Below, piece after piece: positions 16,670 through 21,775 of a stretch of DNA of 21,775 nt. The stretch spans positions 1 to 21,775 of the forward strand of contig CALVIJ010000005.1 of NCBI GenBank assembly GCA_944329505.1. The letters are read 5' to 3'. This DNA comes from an uncultured Bacilli bacterium (lineage in GTDB: Bacteria; Bacillota_I; Bacilli_A; RF39; UBA660). The position numbers were made by a program, and so were the translations under genes. Each line of letters begins with the position of its first letter. Position 1 is the stretch's first letter. The notes under the pieces were generated by a model. The model was not told the DNA's origin. It did not search any database and saw only the letters and a program-made list of their open reading frames with translations.

Positions 16670-17738
16670 GCTTAAACCAACTTAAAATTTTATTCCAAAA
16701 ATTATTTTCTTTTTTATCCTTCTTTACATAAATACTCTCCTCATGCACTATTTCATCACCTAAATAAACTTTTACTACCCCAACCTTATCACCAGTTTTA
16801 TATTTTCTTTTCTTATTAATCTCAAATTTTAATTTTAAAATATTTTCTTCATCTTTCCTCAATAAATATTTAAAACTTTTTTTCAAATATAGTGTATCTT
16901 CGTTATAATAATCTTCGCCTAAAATGCTTATCTCACCTTTATTTAATATTGTATATGATGTATATTCCTGAAAAGCTTCCTCGTATAAATCCCTATGATC
17001 ATCCCAGTCATCACCATCGTTAATTGTCACAACTGTCAAATTCATACCATCTTTACTTGCGCTTGTCACTAACGTTCTTTTCGCAATCTTAGTAAACCCT
17101 GTTTTCCCACCAGTCGTATATTTATAACTAGATAAAAGTTTATTTTTATTATGCCATTTATAAACATTTTTATTAGTCTTTACTGTATGATTCTTTGTAC
17201 CGGTAATTTTTCTAAACTCTTCATTTTTCATCGCATAACTCATAAGAAGGGCCATATCATAAGCACTTGAAAAATTACCCTTTTCTTCATCTAAACCACT
17301 AGGATTATTAAAAGTTGTATTCTTCATACCTATTTCCTTAGCTTTCTCATTCATTAACTTTACAAACTTATCAGTACTACCACTAACAACCACAGAAATA
17401 GCTAAAGCCGCATCATTACCACTTCTAAGCATTAAACCATAAAGTAAATCTTCTAATTTTATCTTCTCGCCAACTTGTACATAAATCACTGAACCGTACG
17501 CTTTTAAAACCTCATCTCCAATTGTCACAACCTTATCGACATCAACATTTTCAATAGCCACTATTGCCGTCATTATTTTAGAAATTGAAGCTACACTTTG
17601 AACATAATGTACATCCTTACCATAAAGTACTCTACTGCTATCCATATCCATTAAAATAGCCGATTTAGCATTCGTTCCATAAGCCAAAACCTTAAATGGT
17701 AAAAATAAAATTAATAAAAAAATTAATTTCTTATACAC
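16662..17738 (-). CDS. dacB: D-alanyl-D-alanine carboxypeptidase (S11 family, DacB/DacF type)
   Basis: Exported penicillin-binding protein that trims the terminal D-Ala from peptidoglycan stem peptides; next to spmAB it is expected to act on spore cortex. Numbered from the GTG at 17738 (358 residues): a signal peptide at about 1-19 ending VLA, catalytic SxxK as SISK (Ser51, Lys54), SGN at 106-108 and KTG at 212-214. A C-terminal domain and a KKDKKENNFWNK tail follow, which could bind membrane. I moved the start to this GTG because AGGTGA precedes it; the longer frame to 17786 would run through a terminator hairpin and spoil the signal peptide. DacB versus DacF is assigned by neighbours only. 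Confidence 0.9.
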   Translation of the reverse strand: MYKKLIFLLILFLPFKVLAYGTNAKSAILMDMDSSRVLYGKDVHYVQSVASISKIMTAIVAIENVDVDKVVTIGDEVLKAYGSVIYVQVGEKIKLEDLLYGLMLRSGNDAALAISVVVSGSTDKFVKLMNEKAKEIGMKNTTFNNPSGLDEEKGNFSSAYDMALLMSYAMKNEEFRKITGTKNHTVKTNKNVYKWHNKNKLLSSYKYTTGGKTGFTKIAKRTLVTSASKDGMNLTVVTINDGDDWDDHRDLYEEAFQEYTSYTILNKGEISILGEDYYNEDTLYLKKSFKYLLRKDEENILKLKFEINKKRKYKTGDKVGVVKVYLGDEIVHEESIYVKKDKKENNFWNKILSWFKHD

Positions 17739-17762
17739 ACTATCACCTAAAAAATTATATAC

Positions 17763-17785
17763 AAAAAAATGGACAAATATGTCCA
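17763..17785 (-). terminator. Intrinsic terminator between the TraG-like ATPase gene and dacB
   Basis: Perfect 6-bp stem (17770-17775 with 17780-17785) and a 4-nt loop, followed by seven T residues in the minus direction, directly after the ATPase stop codon. It separates the MerR-ATPase unit from the spore cluster. Confidence 0.8.
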
Positions 17786-17787
17786 CT

Positions 17788-18888
17788 TTATTTTTTACTC
17801 ATCGCATCTAAAATATCAAATGTCTTTATTTCCTTTTTTTCTAAATCAGGTAACTTCACACTTATATCACTACCAACCATTTTAATATCAGCATTTATTT
17901 TATCCATATCACTTCCGTCTAAGTCACTTGAATCTTTAACATCACAAACCTGAAGTATTTCTTTCCCATATTCACTAACTAGAGTGTCTATATCACGTGT
18001 TCCAACTATCATATAAATATTTAGGTAACTAGATGATAAAAACATTCCCTTAAAATTATTCATTTTACCAATCATATCAAAATTATCTAAAATAAAATAC
18101 CAACTTTGGTCTTTACATACTTGATAAGCCTCAGAAATAATCATACTAATTAATAAATTATTTTCTTCTTCCATCTTAGGAATTAAAAATAATGCACATT
18201 TCTTATTAATAATAGTTTTCTCTGTAGTCACTAGAAAATCACTTAATTTAAATCCACTATTACTGATTACATTTAATTTATTTTCATAATTTACTAATTT
18301 ATTAATTTGAAGCCTCGCAACAGATAAAATACTAGCTCTTGTTTCATAAGGCGCGGATAAAATAGAATTCAAATCACGATAAGCTGCTTCATTACCACTT
18401 TGTAAAAGAAATGTACTAACTTCTTTAATATTCTCTTCATCCAAAGTATCTAAAAATCTTGAAACACTTAAAAAATTAATTTCATCTTCATCAGCCACTT
18501 CAAATAACTTCAAAATATAACCCCTAACTAAAGAAGTAGCTGAATCTGTCCAAAAAGGATCTTTATCTATCTCTCTAGGAAAAATAGCTCCAACAATTTC
18601 ACTAATTAATTCATAAGCTTTATCTTTATCACCCTTTTTATAAAAATCATAAGGAACACCTAAAACATTCACACTATCACTATGCATTGGATCATCAAAA
18701 TTTAAAACCTTAACCTCATAACCTTCTTCTTTTAATTTATCCGCATAATTTGCATAATACTCATAATTTTTATCAATAATTAACAAACTTCTACCATTCT
18801 CAATTAACTCATCTACTATTGGCATAATAATACCAGATGTTTTTCCACTTTTAAATTTACCATTTACAATTAAATTTTTACTTATCAT
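17788..18888 (-). CDS. Orphan VirD4/TraG-like coupling-protein ATPase without membrane domain
   Basis: A 366-residue P-loop ATPase of the type IV coupling protein family. Walker A GKFKSGKT is at 10-17. The blocks DSVNVLG (71-77), DPFWTDSATSLVRGYIL (110-126) and GTRDID...LVSEYG (296-308) follow family order. Walker B reads YFILDNFD (264-271), with Asn where the family usually has Glu, so hydrolysis may be altered. The N-terminal transmembrane region of classical VirD4/TraG is absent, making it soluble. The ATG has AGGAGG 5 nt upstream, inside the end of the MerR gene, with 11 nt of overlap. No relaxase, VirB or mating-pair genes are in the window, so a conjugation role is doubtful. Confidence 0.8.
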   Translation of the reverse strand: MISKNLIVNGKFKSGKTSGIIMPIVDELIENGRSLLIIDKNYEYYANYADKLKEEGYEVKVLNFDDPMHSDSVNVLGVPYDFYKKGDKDKAYELISEIVGAIFPREIDKDPFWTDSATSLVRGYILKLFEVADEDEINFLSVSRFLDTLDEENIKEVSTFLLQSGNEAAYRDLNSILSAPYETRASILSVARLQINKLVNYENKLNVISNSGFKLSDFLVTTEKTIINKKCALFLIPKMEEENNLLISMIISEAYQVCKDQSWYFILDNFDMIGKMNNFKGMFLSSSYLNIYMIVGTRDIDTLVSEYGKEILQVCDVKDSSDLDGSDMDKINADIKMVGSDISVKLPDLEKKEIKTFDILDAMSKK

Positions 18889-19264
18889 TTTTACCTCCTA
18901 TTAAAGTCAAAACTTTACCTTTAAATTTCTTTCTTAAAATTGTAATTTTATCGTATTGTTCCTGAAGTCTTTCAATCTCTTCAGTAATTTGTTCTTGTTT
19001 TTTTAATAAAAATTGATTTGTACCATCATCATTATCAAGATCATTTAAAATATTCTTATAATCGATGATTTCTTGTAATGTAAATCCAACTTCTTTAAGT
19101 AATGTAATAAACTGTGCTTCTACCACATTATCTTCAGTATAATATCTATAACTAGTAAACTTATCCACAATTTCCGGTTTTAATAAACCAATCTCATCAT
19201 AATATCTTAAAGTCCTAACGGGAATGTTTACTAAATTAGAAAAATCACCGATCTTATAAACCAA
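18878..19264 (-). CDS. MerR-family transcriptional regulator
   Basis: About 128 residues. The winged-helix N-terminus has the family signature IGDFSNLVNIPVRTLRYYDEIGLL, then the YRYYTEDNV wing and a C-terminal coiled coil (about 85-115). There is no GyrI-like or metal-binding domain, so the inducer is not evident. The ribosome site AAAGGCGGTGA favours the TTG start at 19264 (7 nt after GGCGG); the GTG at 19273 is only 3 nt from the AAAGGCG part. It overlaps the ATPase gene downstream by 11 nt and is preceded by a promoter with a 19-bp spacer and dyad, so it probably regulates itself and the ATPase. Confidence 0.88.
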   Translation of the reverse strand: MVYKIGDFSNLVNIPVRTLRYYDEIGLLKPEIVDKFTSYRYYTEDNVVEAQFITLLKEVGFTLQEIIDYKNILNDLDNDDGTNQFLLKKQEQITEEIERLQEQYDKITILRKKFKGKVLTLIGGKNDK

Positions 19265-19287
19265 ATCTCTCACCGCCTTTCAAACAC

Positions 19288-19318
19288 ATTATAACCTTAC
19301 AGTTAACTAGAGAGTCAA
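19288..19318 (-). promoter_or_regulatory. MerR-type promoter with 19-bp spacer and operator
   Basis: TTGACT (19318-19313), a 19-nt spacer and a perfect TATAAT (19293-19288). The over-long spacer holds CTCTAGTTAACTGTAAGG with the palindromic core AGTTAACT. A 19-20 bp spacer with a dyad is the hallmark of promoters that MerR proteins untwist to activate. Confidence 0.85.
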
Positions 19319-19374
19319 GTACTTTTTTTAAGTATAACATATATTAAAAATTTTCACTAATTTAAAAATACAAA

Positions 19375-19404
19375 ATAAAAATGCAGAAAAAATTTTTTCT
19401 ACAT
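19375..19404 (-). terminator. Intrinsic terminator after the Asn/Asp-tailed lipoprotein gene
   Basis: 12-bp inverted repeat with one wobble pair (19381-19392 with 19393-19404), then TTTTATTTT on the minus strand, directly after the stop codon. Confidence 0.75.
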
Positions 19405-20145
19405 TTATCGATTAGTCGTTTTATTATCATTTGTTGTATTATTATCATTATTATTTGCATTATTATTTGTGTTATTGTTTGCATTGTTGTCTGTATCATT
19501 ATCAGTCATACCATCAGTTGCATCATCAACTATATCACCAATAACACCATTATCGTTATTATCATCAGAAGTATTATTATCAGTGTTATTATCTGGAACC
19601 GTTGTATCTACATCATTAACACCATATAAACCACTAAGCTTACGTAAATCATCATCACTTAAATCATTAACTTTCCACTCATCATTTTCTTTAGTTAAAT
19701 GGAAAGTAATTGTATAAGTTTCTGTATCTGTTACTTCTTTAAGTTTTCCTAACCTATAAGATGCGAAAGTATTATTGTTATCAAATTCATCTGGATTATT
19801 TACGCGATAATCGTTAGCTTCATTAACAACATCCGCATAATTTCTAACAGTAACTTCTGCATCGACAGTAGCTGTATCTCCATCTATCGTTTCATCTTTT
19901 ATTTCATATTGCATGTCACGATAATGTGTTTTCATAAAATCGCTATAGTCGTTTCTCTCATCAGTTGTTAAAGTTGTATCATTAGTTAATACTTGATCTA
20001 AATCACTAACAACATCACCATCATTAGTCTGATATTTATTTAAGTATTCTTCAACTTTCTTAGTTGGTGTATTACCCATATTAGCTGTACAACTACAACC
20101 AGTAAGTAAAACTATTGCCGTTAATAAATATAATATTTTTTTCAT
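19405..20145 (-). CDS. Lipoprotein with low-complexity Asn/Asp/Thr tail
   Basis: 246 residues. A type II signal peptide ends LTGC, with lipidated Cys17 followed by SC. A folded domain of about 150 residues comes next, with TYTITFHLTKENDEWKVNDL near its end, reminiscent of NTF2-like lipoprotein domains (DUF4878-like), but I am not certain. Residues from about 184 to the end are almost only Asn, Asp and Thr, apart from a short GVIGDIVDDATDGM segment. The DNA of this tail is a near-periodic AAT/AAC/GAT run, prone to length change. The start is the ATG at 20145, 5 nt after AGGAGGG; an upstream TTG would translate the ribosome site. It may anchor to the outer face of the membrane. Confidence 0.8.
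   Translation of the reverse strand: MKKILYLLTAIVLLTGCSCTANMGNTPTKKVEEYLNKYQTNDGDVVSDLDQVLTNDTTLTTDERNDYSDFMKTHYRDMQYEIKDETIDGDTATVDAEVTVRNYADVVNEANDYRVNNPDEFDNNNTFASYRLGKLKEVTDTETYTITFHLTKENDEWKVNDLSDDDLRKLSGLYGVNDVDTTVPDNNTDNNTSDDNNDNGVIGDIVDDATDGMTDNDTDNNANNNTNNNANNNDNNTTNDNKTTNR
19410..19600. repeat. Low-complexity trinucleotide-like tract encoding the Asn/Asp/Thr tail
   Basis: On the plus strand the tract is dominated by ATT, ATC and GTT triplets (AAT, GAT, AAC codons on the minus strand) in imperfect 9-15 nt repeats. Such tracts expand and contract by slippage, and also create spurious open frames on the plus strand. Confidence 0.6.
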
Positions 20146-20192
20146 AACTTCCCTCCTCAATAATTATTGTGGGAAATTATAAAAAAATTATA

Positions 20193-20945
20193 CTATTTTT
20201 TTATTTTTAAATCTTTTTTATAAATAGGTTCTAAACTAATATCCATATTTTGTAAATCTTCATCAGTATATGTTAAATTGGCAGAAGAATTTTCAAATCC
20301 TTTAATATATACACTTCCAGGCATTTCTAAATTAGAATTAAAATAATTCACATTACCTGTTTTTGTCTTATAAAATAAATCTCCATACATCTTCGCATTT
20401 TCTTCAGTTAATAAAAGATAACCACATCTCAAAAAATTTTTAATAACATTTTGCGTATTATCATCACTTTTTAAAACAAAATAACCAATATCAGGAGTTT
20501 TTAAAACCATATTATTAACCACTTTAAAATTATTTTCACTACATTTATCGACATCAAAAAATTGATTATAAGTTGGATCTATAATATAACTTTTCTCTTC
20601 TTCATTAACCATAAATCTAGCTATCAAAAAACTATGACCTAAAATATTACTAGTAATTGCTTTTCCTGTTTCCACAGGTTTATAAGAAATATTTAATTTT
20701 TCAAAATATCTCGCAATAATAGACTGAGCAGTATCACACATAAAATTAAATCTATAATCATTTATATCTTTATCTTTTTTAGAAGAAAGTAAAACTCTAG
20801 TTTGATAAACTATATAATTTAAATAATAATCAATCTCACTTTGTGATAAACTTTCACCATTAAAACATTTTTCTTCTATACTATTTATTATATCCAAATC
20901 CACATTATCCATTATATTAATTTTTACATAAAAAATTTGATTCAT
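20193..20945 (-). CDS. Small cytosolic transglutaminase-like protein
   Basis: 250 residues with a Cys-His-Asp set spaced as in the transglutaminase core: Cys70 in NFMCDTAQSI, His104 in LGHSFLIARF and Asp123 in YIIDPTYNQFF. The IIDPTY block is close to the family's VDPTW. No signal peptide. I place the start at the ATG at 20945; a GTG at 20954 is an alternative and neither has a strong ribosome site. A TATAAT (complement of 20961-20966) lies shortly upstream. It resembles the larger triad protein at 5933-6949 only in the core. The substrate is unknown, and it may be non-catalytic. Confidence 0.65.
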   Translation of the reverse strand: MNQIFYVKINIMDNVDLDIINSIEEKCFNGESLSQSEIDYYLNYIVYQTRVLLSSKKDKDINDYRFNFMCDTAQSIIARYFEKLNISYKPVETGKAITSNILGHSFLIARFMVNEEEKSYIIDPTYNQFFDVDKCSENNFKVVNNMVLKTPDIGYFVLKSDDNTQNVIKNFLRCGYLLLTEENAKMYGDLFYKTKTGNVNYFNSNLEMPGSVYIKGFENSSANLTYTDEDLQNMDISLEPIYKKDLKIKK

Positions 20946-20994
20946 AACTATCACAAAATAATTATACTACATTTAATCATTATTTTAAACAATA

Positions 20995-21023
20995 TTGACT
21001 ATTATGATTTAAAGATGTACAAT
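20995..21023 (+). promoter_or_regulatory. SigA-type promoter of the gene at 21050
   Basis: TTGACT (20995-21000), an exact 17-nt spacer and TACAAT (21018-21023), 26 nt before the ATG. Confidence 0.8.
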
Positions 21024-21049
21024 ATAAAACACTTTTTAGGAGGAATACT

Positions 21050-21565
21050 ATGAATCAAAAATATTATGAATTACTTAAACAAGGATTAGAATTATCCAAA
21101 GCACAACAAGAAGAAAAAGAAGCTTATCTTGCTGAATTTACAAAAATGACCGGCATGTCATTAGATGAAATTGATGAGCAAACCGAAGAATTATTTGAAT
21201 TAATTTTTACTTCATTAATTAATCAAGTCCATGATACTAATAAAGGAACAATTTCTATTGGATACAAAAATTTATCATTACCAATAGAACTTGAACCATT
21301 TTCACACATAAAAACACACACAACTTTATCAAAACAAGTCAAAGAAAGATTATAAAATCCAAAAATTACTTATTTTAATTACGATTTATTAACAACAAGA
21401 TTATCAGAATATAGCATTAAATTTGGAAATTTTCATAACGTTCATTTTAAAACCAGTGAACAATATATGAATTTAATTACAGATAGGAAATCATTAAATA
21501 AACTTGTGAATCAATATGAATATGAACAAGAAATTAATCCAAAAGTTTTAAAGAAACAAAAATAG
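21050..21565 (+). pseudogene. Unknown gene interrupted by an in-frame TAA
   Basis: A 101-codon frame starts at the ATG at 21050 with AGGAGG upstream and ends at TAA (21353-21355). The same frame then stays open for 69 more codons to TAG (21563-21565), and an intrinsic terminator begins at that second stop. The extension looks like protein, not noise: mixed polar and aromatic residues such as FNYDLLTTRLSEY and NPKVLKKQK. So the original gene was probably about 171 codons and now carries a nonsense change, or the TAA is a base-call error or is read through. The N-terminal part is acidic and helical; I do not recognise the family. Confidence 0.7.
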
Positions 21566-21593
21566 CCAAGTAGCAACACTTGACTATTTTTTC
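21562..21593 (+). terminator. Intrinsic terminator after the interrupted gene
   Basis: 10-bp stem with one mismatch (21562-21571 with 21578-21587), a 6-nt loop, then a run of six T residues. It starts at the second stop codon, supporting the longer gene. Confidence 0.8.
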
Positions 21594-21775
21594 TATATCC
21601 AAAAATATTATCACAATTGATGCCATCGAAGAAGTTATCTACAACTTGTTGGCAATTTAATATAAGAAACAATCACTATTTAAAGTATAACATACATTTT
21701 GGAAATTTTATCAAAAGCATTTCTTGTTCGCTTGTTTTATGAATCCATTTATTATATAATTCTAACAGGAACATT
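21594..21775. other. Right-edge stretch without a supported gene
   Basis: No frame here has both a convincing start and family signal. It contains a nested imperfect inverted repeat (21615-21657: AATTG/CAATT, TGCCA/TGGCA and AAGTT/AACTT around ATCTAC). On the minus strand a short frame enters from the right edge and ends near 21678, too short to judge. Confidence 0.4.

Noticed and set aside
17696..17953. Plus-strand frame across the dacB start and ATPase end
   Set aside because: Crosses a terminator hairpin and two supported gene ends; no start signals.
17788..18888. Conjugative element or integrated plasmid
   Set aside because: Only a coupling-protein-like ATPase is present; no relaxase, integrase, attachment repeats or mating-pair genes are visible.
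19381..19629. Open frame on the plus strand rich in Ile, Val and Cys, plus a second one at 19469-19717
   Set aside because: Antisense shadow of the low-complexity Asn/Asp tail of the lipoprotein gene; no ribosome site, and composition is explained by the repeat tract.
21600..21640. Short minus-strand frame beginning MASIVIIF near the terminator of the interrupted gene
   Set aside because: Runs through a terminator hairpin and the 3' end of the opposite gene; no ribosome site.
1..21775. Mollicutes genetic code (TGA as Trp)
   Set aside because: Several full-length genes end in TGA at the expected length (gerKA, spmA, the ARH fusion), and Trp codons are TGG.
1..21775. CRISPR array, tRNA, rRNA or insertion sequence
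   Set aside because: No regularly spaced repeats, no cloverleaf with GTTCRA arm, no transposase motif; the only large repeat is the pair at 5796-5902 and 6985-7090.

Overview
The window reads as chromosome from a very AT-rich, endospore-forming Bacillota, probably an uncultivated gut lineage. Evidence: strongly A/T-biased codons, Gram-positive GGAGG-type ribosome sites, a T-box riboswitch, lipoprotein signal peptides, a GerA-type germinant receptor operon and a dacB-spmA-spmB spore cortex cluster. TGA is a normal stop here (it ends gerKA, spmA, the ADP-ribosylglycohydrolase fusion and the anchored protein at 7304), so the Mollicutes code is excluded. The lineage call is inference.

Layout. 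1-945: 3' part of a cytosolic HExxH metallopeptidase whose start lies outside the window. 952-3834: arginine biosynthesis pair argG-argH (minus strand) under a strong promoter and a T-box leader with an apparent AGA (Arg) specifier. 3877-7816: a minus-strand accessory block with an ASCH protein, an ADP-ribosylglycohydrolase fused to an alpha/beta-hydrolase, a transglutaminase-like protein, a small GNAT acetyltransferase and a membrane-anchored protein. A 106-107 bp direct repeat (GNAT tail, terminator, extended -10 promoter) brackets the transglutaminase-like gene, and one copy holds a decayed GNAT tail. 7914-9098: RNA m5U methyltransferase. 9222-12930: gerKA-gerKC-gerKB, plus strand. 12916-13734: tail-anchored protein, convergent. 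13840-14815: ferredoxin and a frameshifted endonuclease/exonuclease/phosphatase gene. 14816-17738: dacB-spmA-spmB-rluB, minus strand. 17788-19318: a MerR regulator and an orphan VirD4/TraG-like ATPase behind a promoter with the 19-bp spacer typical of MerR control. 19405-20945: a lipoprotein with an Asn/Asp/Thr tail and a second transglutaminase-like protein. 21050-21565: an unknown gene interrupted by an in-frame TAA, then a terminator and about 200 bp without a supported gene.

Functional reading. Housekeeping and sporulation genes form conserved blocks: arginine made from citrulline, gated by charged tRNA-Arg; germinant sensing; spore cortex and core maturation. Between them sit accessory genes with little-known roles. 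The two most interesting are the ADP-ribosylglycohydrolase/hydrolase fusion coupled to an ASCH protein, and the MerR-controlled coupling-protein-like ATPase that has no conjugation partners in view. Three loci look broken or recoded (EEP frameshift, in-frame TAA, GNAT remnant). Several start codons were moved to agree with ribosome-binding sites; each is explained in its entry.
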